Source of the DNA: Myxocyprinus asiaticus
Taxonomy: Eukaryota > Chordata > Actinopteri > Cypriniformes > Catostomidae
Direction of reading: 5' to 3'
DNA: 64,000 nt
NCBI RefSeq assembly: GCF_019703515.2
Contig: NC_059379.1
Coordinates: forward strand, 24,975,880-25,039,879
The notes beneath the pieces were generated by a model. The model ran no database searches. It was not told where the DNA came from and worked only from the letters and a program-made list of their open reading frames with translations. The translations under genes and the position numbers were made by a program. Of the stretch, positions 1-10,525 are shown one piece after another (position 1 is the stretch's first letter; each line of letters begins with the position of its first letter).

Positions 1-3000
1 TATCAATAACATAACCACATTAACATGCTGAATCTTTCCGAGAGTTGTCATGACTGAAATCACCAAAGTTCAGCCATGAAACTCTACATGTGGCACAAGC
101 TGATAGGTTCGTTGACTTGTTATCTGTTAGCCAATCGGCTTGCTCACATGTGAAATGTTAAGTCACTCGGCTCGCATGGTGTAAGTGGATTGGTTCTTTG
201 ACATGCAATCAGGTAATTAATCAACTTGCATCTCTCTCTTTGTCTAACATTTAAATGGCTTAGTTTTGCAGATAAGCTGGTTTCTCTGCAGCACTCTCCA
301 CCCCAGCTTCCACCTGCCTAGGTATGCTACATGGGCATTGTTAGTAATGTCTATTTGTGCAGCAGCATGTAGAATGTCCACATGCTAACTCCGTATGTAC
401 GCATATTCTCCATAGTCTCCATACTTGCTTTGCAGCAGCAGCAGCAGCGTTAGCAGATCTAGTCCACCAAGACCAATATCCTATCAATATGTCATACCCA
501 TATTTCCATGCCAGTGTAACAGGTATAGAAAGTATTATGTTCATATATGTAGAATTACACAAAGAAAATGTTCAAACGTATACCTGATATGCCTGTCTCT
601 ATGTGTGCACCTTCCCCTTTAAATTTCTGAATGCAATGTTGGTCTGATTTCCTGTCTGTGCACCTCCTCTTCCCTTTCTGCACTGTCTCTGCATGGGAGA
701 GGTGGGTTTCTAATGAGCTCTGATCAATCCAGTTACATCTTTTTCTTTTAAATTACTTTTATACTTAAATCTGTCATCTAAATCATATGAGACATTATTT
801 TTCATGTATATTTGATTATTTAAACATTTTCATCAAGTTTGGTCACTTTTCTGTCTGATGTAAACTGGAAGCACATGCTAATTACATTGCACTTACATTC
901 ATCTTACAGAAATGAAAAAGGGTGAATTCACACCATATATATACATACTCATGTCTTATCAGGTATGCTGTTTTGTTACTAATGTTGTTAAATTAATTTC
1001 ATTACTGAAATGTTGCCCCTTTCTGCACTGTCTCTGCATGGGAGAGAAATGAAAAAGGGTGAATTCACACCATATATATACGTACTCATGTCTTATCAGA
1101 TTAAAGAAGAATTGACCGTCGTCTGATGTCCGTCTGATCATTCCAAAAAAGAAAACACAACGCAGACTACACCGGTTACACCAGATCTTTCAGAGAGTTG
1201 TCATGACTGAACATAAGTTTAAGAAGCCACTATTCTGGAACAATTCAGAATTAAAAAATATAAACTTTTCTCTCGTCCTAAAGTATTGCTCTGTGTATAT
1301 CATTAAATTATAGACCTATAGATTATAGCAACCACGTTACTCGTTAACAGATCACCTTACCCAGCCGTGTCTGCATCTAAATTTAGACCGAACTCTGATA
1401 CCCTTCCTCTGCAACATGCCAGCCCCCACAAAGTACAGTCTGATATGGTGCTATTGCTATATGTAAGCACGTTTGAGCCTCATGTTGGAAATTTTGATGT
1501 TGCATATCATGGTCTTCTATATAATGTCAACACCACAATTACGTCAGTACATCCACCTGAACTGATACAGTATTGTATGCTTATGTGATGTTTAAACAAA
1601 AAAAACAAAACCAAAAATCCTCATTCATTCATTCATTAGGAAATTCCTTACAAAACGGCATGGCCTGCAATCAATGTACCATTTCTATGTTATAGTCTGC
1701 ATACTGTATACTAAAAACTGCCATACTGACATGGTATTCCATGGCATCAGACATCAACACATGCTGCGAAAGCATTAGCATTAGATTTCACACGATTATA
1801 TATGTGACCACAGATGAGTTTCAATAGAAATTCATGCATGAACTGTGAATTGCATTCCTTCAGAGCAATATTCTTTCCAAAACGTCTTGTCATTTGCCTG
1901 TGGCAAAGTCGGGATTTTGAACACATTTCCTGCTCATGTGGAGGTTGTGCCAAAGGTCTGACGTTATGGTAAATTAAAACCACAAGATATTGAAAGAAGC
2001 AAACTGGTTTTATATATATATATATAGCTGAAAGATTCTAAATGCATTATTGTTTTATATATTATTCTTGCTTTATAAACAATGATAAATTTTCAGCAGT
2101 CAGTCATAGCAATGATACAAGGTAAATAACGTATGTTGAAGCTTTCAGAAGTTAGTGTCAAATTTATAGACCCATCAAAGCTTATACAGATCTTCAGGAC
2201 TATCAGAATTGTGGACCATGAGTCATTTTATCAGTTTGCATCCTTGTCTAATATCTCAGGCTTTAGAGTGCAATGACTCCCCAAGCATAGTTCTCACTGC
2301 ATGATATAATCTTCAAAACTCTGTCAGTGCAGCCAATTTAACTATATCATGCAATGCAGATGTATATTAGTACAATCTTTTCATTGAGAATCAGCCATTC
2401 TGTAGTGAAACTGTATCACTTTCTCAATAAAACCATTTTCTATTCTTATGTATTAAGTCTTGTTAAAAAAATAAAAATAGATTTTTTTTTATTTTATTTT
2501 TTTCATTTTTTTTTACAAAGATTAGGAGGAGGAATCTCTTGTCACCCCTCATTTATCAGCTCTTTTGAGCTGGGTCCTGCCTCAGTGCTGCAGTCAGATT
2601 CAATCATGTACTGATGTTCAGTGAAGCAGCAGATTTAGGCTGTGCCAGCCTCAGGCACTGAGGTACTGTTTCTAAACCCTCCCTAAAACAGTCTTTTTCT
2701 GTGTTTCCCTGTTAACACTGGGAACGGCTGCCCATCCTGATTTTCCTGTCAACATATACAGCAAAAACATTAAAAACAAGTGATGATTATAGTTATGATG
2801 ATTTATCACTAAAAGCTGTTCTGTGAAAATAAATGCTGCAATACAGCATAAATTAATGTTTCTAAACTAGTTCAAGGATTTGACTGGAGGTTTCTCCCTA
2901 AAATGAAAAAAATAAAATAAAAAAATAATAATATTTGAGATAATGCCAGATTTTTGGTGAAATTGTATGGACACAAACTAGGATGTGGTATTTACTCTAT

Positions 3001-3150
3001 TCTCTTAAGGGGCAACCGCCAAAGAAATTGAGGAGGACATGTACCCCCATTTTTTGTTTCTATTTTATTTTGTATATATTATATTGTATAGTGGTTAATC
3101 AATATGGCTTTTTTTCCTCCAAAAAATAAGCAATTTACAATCCTTGTGTC
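1..3150. other. Gene-free AT-rich stretch with local duplications
   Basis: I see no convincing gene here; the open frames are short and resemble nothing I recognise. Two blocks are duplicated. A 30-bp block at 672-701 recurs at 1017-1046, and a 55-bp block at 908-962 recurs at 1045-1099 with one mismatch. A short (TA)n lies near 2013-2026. Around 3007-3050 there is a short stretch like the end of a hAT element (a phrase ending in gaggaggacatgtaccccc). Confidence 0.5.
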
Positions 3151-3179
3151 ATTGTTTTTATCCTTGTAACAAAACAAAA

Positions 3180-4345
3180 CTAGCCAGCCAGCCAGCTATC
3201 CAGACACACACAAACCAAACAAACCAAACACAACAAAACAAACAAAACACAACACACACACGCACAAACCAAACAAACAAACAAAACACACACAAACCAA
3301 ACAAACAAACAAAACAAAACACACACAAACCAAACAAACATAAAAAACAATAAACACAAGCAAAACAAACAAACAAATGAAACAAAACACATACACAAAC
3401 CAAACAAACAAACAAACAAACAAACAAAACAAAACACACAAACCAAACACACACAAACCAAACAAACCAAACACAACAAAACAAACAAAACACAACACAC
3501 ACAAACCAAACCAAACAAAACAAAACACAACACACACAAACACAAACCAAACAAACATAAAAAACAATAAACACAAGCAAAACAAACAAACAAATGAAAC
3601 AAAACACATACACAAACCAAACAAACAAACAAAACACCCAAACAAACATACAAAACACACACAAACCAAACAAACAAAACACACACAAATCAAACAAACA
3701 AAACAAAACCACACAATCAAAACAAACAAACAAAACAAAATGCACACACAAACCAAACAAAACAACAAAACATGCACACAAACCAAACGAATAAACAAAG
3801 CAAAACACACAAACCAAACATATAAACAAAACAAAACACACAAACCAAACACAAACACACACAAATCAAACAAAACACAAACACACACAAACCAAACAAA
3901 CAAAACACACACAAACCAAACAAACAAAACAAAACACACACACACACACAAACCAAACAAACAAACAAAACAAAACACACAAACAAAACACAAACCAAAC
4001 AAACCAAACAAAACACACACACACAAACCAAACAAAAAACAAACAAAACAAAACGCACACACAAAGTAAGCACAACACACATACACACAAACAAAACAAA
4101 CAAACAAACAAAACAAAAAACACACAAACCAAACAAACCAACAAAACAAAACACACACAAAACAAACAAACAAAACACACAAAACAAACAAACAAAACAC
4201 ACACACAAACCAAACAAACAAACAAACAAAACTCACACAAACACAAACAAACAAACTAAACAGAACACACAAACTAAACAAACAAAACAAAACTGAATCA
4301 AAACAAAACTGAACTATACAAAAATAAAAAATAAAAACAAACAAA
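3180..4345. repeat. A/C-only minisatellite array, about 1.15 kb
   Basis: The plus strand is almost purely A and C, built from short variants of CACACAAACCAAACAAAC. There is higher-order repetition: a unit of roughly 80 bp containing AAACATAAAAAACAATAAAC occurs near 3328 and again near 3551, about 220 bp apart. All stop codons need T on the plus strand or A on the minus strand. Both are nearly absent from the respective strands, so very long but meaningless open frames appear on both strands (up to about 380 codons on the minus strand). Confidence 0.9.
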
Positions 4346-4873
4346 CAAAAATTGTCAGGTCTGCATTCTTTACATTAAAATTAATTTAATGATATGCAGC
4401 CACAAAATGTATTCTTATGCACATAACTAAAGTGTATTTAGCCAGCCAAAATGCAGAGAAACTATGAGACATAAAAAAAGCTTTATGTGCAATGCCATTC
4501 CTTTTATATATGCAACTAAACCCTGCATTGCTGTTTCATGATGACTTTACTGAGTGTGAGGAACATGCATGCATTGCAGTGCATGCATTCTTCTTAATCT
4601 TTATTCATACACAAGGAAAAAGATACTGATGAAAACTAATTAGTACACTACAGTAATGTAACATTACTCCTTTGCTATGTCTCAGTGGGTTAGGTCTGGC
4701 CAACTCTGAAGTGACTGGACTGGATTGTGACTGGATTGTGTTGTCCTGGCCCTGGGAAAAAATACTGTGACCTTTCTGGTTGGCTCAACACCTCAGAATA
4801 CACAGGAGTGTTCTCAAACAAATCATCCAGATGTCAAAACATAATATCTGTCACATGTGATGTGGTTCTGCAT

Positions 4874-5105
4874 TTACACATGATCCCTACCACCAGTGCT
4901 ATGTGCAGAAGATGTGTCAGGAGAAGAGCAGTATCTTTTGACATTTGCACCAGTTCGCAATAAACAGCCCTTGTACACCCTGCAGTCCAGAGTCACAATC
5001 ACTTCATCTCCCTCCCCAAGTTTTTCAGCTTTCTCGGTCACAGTGTCCTTGATTTGCTTGAAGAAACAAAGAATCCCTCTTTCTGTGGCAGGTTTCTGTT
5101 GCAAA
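4874..5105 (-). other. Unrecognised coding-like patch
   Basis: On the minus strand an open stretch of about 75 codons follows a plausible acceptor (cattttgcaacag, just above 5091). Its composition is protein-like, with charged runs and a GEGDEVIVTLD-like segment, and it ends at a stop near 4874. I do not recognise the family and no partner exons were found nearby. It could be an isolated exon, a remnant of a retrocopy or transposon, or chance. The plus strand of the same interval is also open for about 70 codons, which weakens the case. Confidence 0.25.
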
Positions 5106-5910
5106 ATGTAATGCGACACATATTTTTGGTCAGTTTACAACCAAATTGTTGAAAAGTGTTGGAAAGTTTTGACCTCTGTGCACCCCATCGTCTTTGTCTG
5201 TCAGGTGCTTTTCTTTGGCATGGCTTTTCTGGTTTACTTTGTGTGTAAATACCAGGGTGATGGAGAGGTGTTCACAGCCCTAAAGTAAAGATTTGTGCAG
5301 CCTCTGTGGAACGTGCCACTAAAAAGACAAAAATTCAGGAAAGACTGACCGCTGAACTTTTCAATTTCCGTCTCATCTCCAAAAGATTACTGTGGCTTGT
5401 GATTTTCAAGACCTTTTATTTTTGCTTGTAAAAGTATGATCTGTTTTCTATTGAAGCAATATATCTGTTGTTATGAACTCTGGTTGCAAGCTGGATAATA
5501 ACCTTTCCACTACAAGAAAGGAAAAATAAAATATTAAAGCACGTTAGTAGGTTTCAAAGTAGGAATAGTACAAGAAAGCATTTAATTGTTTAAGATTATC
5601 TAAGTCCCATTTCATAAATTTTCACAAAGGTTTCACAGAGATTCACAGAGTGAATGATACTGATATAGGTTGAGTCTCAGCGATTTTCTCTTATCGTTGT
5701 TCTTTGATTGTATCTCAGTAGTTTGGTTGGCCAGTATTTGTGGTAAGACCAACCCTGGGGATATCGTAACAACAAACAGTAGTTTACAACCAAAAAAAAA
5801 AAAAAAAAAAGTTCAGACAGTGTATGAAAAAATTAATAAAAATAATAATAATAATAATAAAATGCCATCTGTAAGTCTCTTTCGAATGAAGTCTTAAATT
5901 AGCTTCTTTG

Positions 5911-6502
5911 TTAAAAGTGCTATATGTAATATTTTTTATGTACTAAATCATAAAATGACCATAATATTTCATTAGAGAATTAGGAAACATGCTAAGTTGA
6001 AATACTGGCTTCTCCGATAACAATGCTACAGCCAGTATATTCTACTTTGAAATTTCCATTCCGGGCCGGAATTTCTGTTTATGTTTTGGCCTGTGTGATC
6101 CCACCCACTGCCCACTCACCAATAGTATTTCGACACCGCCGGGTTGCCAGACTTGAACAAGTTTGCAGGCAAACAACACTGCGTGCTGCAGCCATGGAAG
6201 CCAGCAAACAAAATAGATCAAAGATAACAGATTCCACCCGACCTAAAAAGCCTCATCATCCGTCTAAAAACCACCATGACCAGAGGCGTAGTAAAACAAT
6301 GATAAATATTGGAGATGCCTTTGGAAGATGGAGACAGCTGAAAGCCCAGAAATCCTTTAAAACGGATGCTGAGTTAGCTAAATCTGGCAACCCACATGAG
6401 CTTCGAGTCTGGGGCGGGGCAGACAACTCTCCAATATTTTGAATTTGGACTGCAGTATCCATTTCAGATGCTTGTTGTCAATCTTACATATAGCACCTTT
6501 AA
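5911..6502. mobile_element. Inverted-repeat DNA element with a coding-like insert
   Basis: Terminal inverted repeats are visible: AAAAGTGCTATATGTAAT on the left, and on the right a sequence that reverse-complements to AAAGGTGCTATATGTAAGAT. Both ends abut TTAA-like sequence. The size is about 590 bp. The interior is GC-richer than its surroundings and holds an open frame (6023-6442), whose likely in-element start is the ATG at 6194. There is no transposase motif, so it is probably a nonautonomous element. The superfamily is uncertain; the TTAA flank would suit a piggyBac-like or similar TTAA-targeting element. Confidence 0.7.
6194..6442 (+). CDS. Small open frame inside the inverted-repeat element
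   Basis: This frame of 82 codons starts at an ATG in good context (gcagccATGG). The product is very basic, with KKPHHPSKNHHDQRRSK-type runs, followed by a more ordered GDAFGRWRQLKAQKSFKTDAE stretch that would suit a short helix. It lies wholly within the element at 5911-6502. It may be a host exon captured by the element or a remnant of an element-encoded protein. I cannot assign a family, and whether it is translated is unknown. Confidence 0.25.
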   Translation: MEASKQNRSKITDSTRPKKPHHPSKNHHDQRRSKTMINIGDAFGRWRQLKAQKSFKTDAELAKSGNPHELRVWGGADNSPIF

Positions 6503-6592
6503 GATGATAGTCACATATACAATAAACTTCTTTTCAATAACTGCAATCTAAAATCTGCCTATATGAGTTGTGCAGATGACAAAGAGACCAGA

Positions 6593-6985
6593 TTTTTATT
6601 TATTTATTTATTTATTTATTTATTTTTCTTTTTCACCCAATTTGGAATGCCCAATTCCCAGTGTGCTTTTTAAGTCCTCGTGGTCGCGCAGTGATTCGCC
6701 TCAATCCGGGTGGCGGAGGACAAATCTCAGTTGCCTCCGCTTCTGAGAGCATCTTATCACGTGGCTTGTTGAGCCCATTGTCACAAAGACATAGCGTGTG
6801 TGGAGGCTTCACGCCATCCACCGCGGCATCCACGCTAAACTCACCACGCACCCCACCGAGATCGAACCACATTATAGCGACTACAAGGAGGTTACCCCAT
6901 GTGACTCTACCCTCCCTAGCAACCGGGCCAATTTGGTTGCTTAGGAGACCTGGCTGGAGTCACTCAGCACGCCAGGGGTGGTAGA
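6593..6985 (-). repeat. SINE-like dispersed repeat, minus orientation
   Basis: A (TTTA)n tail at 6597-6625 is followed by about 360 bp of GC-rich sequence that reads as a SINE body on the minus strand. It includes the block ggccaatttggttgcttagg. From memory, intact cyprinid copies end in a tRNA-like head with Pol III A and B boxes. Here the sequence runs from cactcagcacgcc straight into aggggtggtag, so the part that would carry the B box appears deleted. The family assignment rests on memory, not on a comparison. Confidence 0.6.
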
Positions 6986-7722
6986 AGAGGCCAGATTTGA
7001 TGTATGCTTGTTTTGTCGGTCTCTTGCCGCCACCGTCACGGCTACCTTTCTGTGTTGTGTTCAGTAAATAGAGGCTGGAGTCCAACTGTTAGTTCATGTC
7101 TTTATTGGAGGAGGCTGTGTAAGATAGAGAATATGCAGATGATAAACATTGCAATGACAATTTGTCTGCTCCTGCTCTCTCCACTCATACCTCACACGGA
7201 TTAAAGCAGGAGAGTGGCAGCACGGCAATGACATTACAACTGCAACGCACATAAAACTCATATAAACAGTAACAAATACATTATTTATATTTTTCTTTCA
7301 CAAAATAATTTCCTCCTTTTATTTCCACACATATAAATCAGTTTACATCAGATGAATTTAAGGTTTTTGAGTGAAGTTAAACAGATCAGAATTACTACCT
7401 ACTGTCAAATGAAAGAAAAGAAAAAAAATATGTGTGTATAATCTAACTTGTTCAGCAAGACTCCCCTCAAATTGCTGCTCCGACATGACAGTTGTTGATT
7501 GAAAAAAGAAAATCCGCTGTAGCGCCCCATGTGGCAATGCTGAGAATACAGGACGTACATGCATTGGGTTATGAATTGCGATCTGACACATTTCACAATG
7601 CAACGACACGTGAAATCGAGCTTGTGTTGCGCAAGTTGCGTCTGTGTTCACGTACTTACGTAGAGTATGTTTGGGCCTTTATGCTAAAATGCTTAAAAAA
7701 TAATAATAATTTTCACATCAAT

Positions 7723-7754
7723 CTACACTCCATACCCCATAATGAGAAAGCAAG

Positions 7755-7818
<64 letters not shown>

Positions 7819-9135
7819 TATTTATTTATTTATTTTTGATAACTTTGCAAATGTATTAAAAAGAAAAAAAGGAAATATCACATTAACATAAGTATTCAGA
7901 CCCTTTGCTATGACACATGAAATTTAGTTCAGGTGCATCCCATTTCTCTGGCTCATCTTTGAGATGTTTCTACACTTTGATTGGAGTCCTGTGTCAAAAA
8001 CCTGTCTATATAGATCTCACAGCTGAAAATGCATATCAGAGCAAAAACCAAGCCATGAGGTCAAAGGATCTGGCTGCAGAGCTCAGAGACAGGATTGTGT
8101 CAAGGCACAGATCTGGGGAAGGCTACAAAACAATTTCGGCTGCACTGAAGATACCCAGGAGCACAGTGGCCATAATTCTTAAATGGAAGAATTTTGGAAC
8201 AACCAGGACTCTTCCTAGTGCTGGCGGCCCAGCCAAACTGAGCAATCGGAGGAGAAGGGCCTTGGTAAGAAAGGTGACCAAGAACTCGATAGCCACTCTT
8301 GTTGAGCTCCAGAGATCATGTGTGGAGATGGGAGAAACTTGCAGAAGGACAACCATCACTGCAACACTCCACCTATCTGGGCTTTATGACAGAGTGGCAA
8401 GACTGAAGCCTCTTCTCAGTGCAAGACACAAAAAAGCACCTAAAGGACTCTCAGACTGTGAGAAACAAGATTCTCTGACCTGATGAAATGAAGACTGAAC
8501 TGTTTGGCCTCAGTTCCAAGTGTCATGTATTGAGGAAACCAGGCATCACTCATCACCTGTGCAATACCATCCCAATGGTGAAGCATGATGGTGGTAGCAT
8601 CATGCTGTGGGGGTGTTTTTCAGTGGCAGGGACCGGGGGACTGGTCAGGGTTGAAGGAAAGCTGAACCCAGCAAAATACAGAGATATCCTTAATGATGTC
8701 TGGGCCGAAGTTTCACCTTCCAACAGGACAGTGACGCTAAGCACAGAGCCAAGACAACGCAAGATTAGCTTAGGGACAACTATGTGAATGTCTTTGAGTT
8801 GCCCAGCCAGAGTCTGGATTTGAACCCAATCGAACATCTCTGGAGAGTCCTGAAAATGGCTGTCCACCGATGGTCCCCATCCAACCTGACAGAGCTTGAG
8901 AGGAACTGCAGAGAATAATGGCAGAAAATCCCTAAATCCAGGTGTGCAAAGCTTGTTGCATCATACCCAAAAAGACTTGAGGCTGTAATCGCTGCCAAAG
9001 GTGCTTCAACTAAGTACTGAGTGAAGGGTCTGAATACTTATGTCACTGTGATATTTCAGTTTTTTCTTTTTAATACATTTGCAAAGTTATCAAAAATCTG
9101 GTTTTTGCTTTGTCATTATGGGGTATGGAGTGTAG
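7723..9135 (+). mobile_element. Degenerate Tc1-like transposon
   Basis: The ends are inverted: CTACACTCCATACCCCATAA at 7723, and the reverse complement of the same block ending at 9135. These look like inner parts of longer Tc1 terminal repeats, because no TA-flanked outer end is seen. The interior encodes a broken Tc1/mariner transposase (8055-9020). A (TA)n(TTTA)n microsatellite has expanded next to the left end at 7757-7834. Confidence 0.85.
8055..9020 (+). pseudogene. Broken Tc1-type transposase
   Basis: The N-terminal part (8055-8483) is open and has the paired helix-turn-helix DNA-binding region of Tc1 transposases (GEGYKTISAALKIPRSTVA). The frame then ends at TGA (8481-8483) and resumes in another frame with the [11 protein letters not shown] region (about 8590-8625). 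A third segment carries the SQSLDLNPIEHLW motif (about 8808-8845) of the DDE catalytic domain. At least one internal stop and one further frameshift separate these pieces, so no active protein can be made. The C-terminal end is at the TGA at 9018-9020. Confidence 0.85.
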
Positions 9136-9482
9136 ACAACAGCTAGTTTGGGCTGGTTTGAGTATTTCTGTAACTGCTGATCTCCTGGGATTTTCACACA
9201 CAAGAGTCTCTAAAATTTACTCCAAATGGTGCCAGAAACAAAAATCATCCTGTGCGCAGCAGTTCTGTGAGTGGAAATGCCTTGTTGAAGAGAGAGGTCA
9301 ACAGAGAATGACCAGACTAGTTCAAACTGACAAAGTCTACGGTAACTCAGATAACCGCTCTGTACAATTGTGATGAGAAGAATATCATCTCAGAATGTTA
9401 TTCTGAGATGTGGGTTGGTGCTGTTTTGGCGGCAAGAGGGGGACCTACATAATATTAGGCAGGTGGTTTTTAATGTTGTGGC
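9136..9482 (+). mobile_element. Second, deleted Tc1-like remnant
   Basis: This abuts the element at 7723-9135. It carries only the N-terminal helix-turn-helix part of a different Tc1-family transposase (segment GFSHTRVSKIYSKWC, about 9185-9235). It then passes directly into a terminal block resembling the 3' end of such elements (gcaggtggtttttaatgttgtggctg). The catalytic domain is missing. It is a deletion derivative, probably inserted next to or into the first element. Confidence 0.65.
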
Positions 9483-9960
9483 TGTGTATGTTCATCCCTG
9501 TTACCTATTCAATCCAGTTACGTGGCATTCAAGCCTGTTACTTCATTGTTTTTATCACAAAATTAAATATAAATCACTTTATCACATTGGTCCTTTTTTT
9601 TTTTTTTTTTTTTTACTACTTTAATAAATAAAACGCTATAAACATTTGGATAGAATTTGGGCTTGTTGGCAGCATTAAAAGAAAAAACGGATTTTGTTAT
9701 TGAAGAAAAATACAAATTATATGAATATGGTCATTGTTTTTTAACAGATGTAAAGTATGTTGACATGTAACCATTCATTTCATAAAAAGTAAATGTTTAT
9801 TGGGGGAAATTATGTACTTTATTTTATATACATTAAAAAATATATTCAAGCAATTGAAGAACTTTTATAAACAAGGTTGAGAAACATGCAGCCTTTGTCC
9901 ACAAAAAAAAATAAAAATAATAATAATAAAAAAATAATAATAAAAAAAACAATATATATA

Positions 9961-10103
9961 TACACACTACCGGTCAAAAGTTTTGAAACACTTGAATGTT
10001 TCTCATGATCTTAAAAATCTTTTCATTTGAATGTTTGAAATTAGTTTTGTAGACAAAAATATAATTGTGCCACCATATTAATTTATTTCATTATAAAACT
10101 AAA

Positions 10104-10170
<67 letters not shown>

Positions 10171-10525
10171 TGAAATTGATGATTTGGACCAAATAATAAA
10201 GAAAAGCAGCCAATAAGTGCCCAACATATAGATGGGAACTCCTTCAATACTGTTTAAAAAGCATCCCAGGGTGATACCTCAAGAAGTTGGTTGAGAAATT
10301 GTCAAGAGTACATGTCTGCATATTCTAGACAAAGGGTGACTACTTTGAAGATGCTAAAATATAACACAGTTCTGATTTATTTTGGATTTTGTTTAGTCAC
10401 AACATAATTCCCATAGTTCCATTTATGTTATTCCATAGTTTTGATGACTTTACTATTATTCTAAAATGTGAAGAAAAAAATTATAATAAAGAATGAGTGT
10501 TTCAAAACTTTTGACCGGTAGTGTA
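9961..10525. mobile_element. Tc1-like MITE with (TA)n core
   Basis: The terminal inverted repeats are CACTACCGGTCAAAAGTTTT at the left and its reverse complement ending near 10523, with TA-rich flanks. The total is about 560 bp with no transposase. A (TA)n tract of about 58 bp (10108-10166) sits inside. This terminal sequence is typical of nonautonomous Tc1/mariner elements in fish. Confidence 0.85.

Noticed and set aside
3158..4344. Very long open frames on both strands (up to about 380 codons) rich in Cys/Phe/Val/Leu or Lys/Thr/Asn/Gln
   Set aside because: They come from an A/C-only tandem repeat in which stop codons cannot occur. The translation is repetitive and membrane-like only by composition.
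3180..4345. CRISPR-like array
   Set aside because: The units are short, variable and have no unique spacers, and the genome is eukaryotic.
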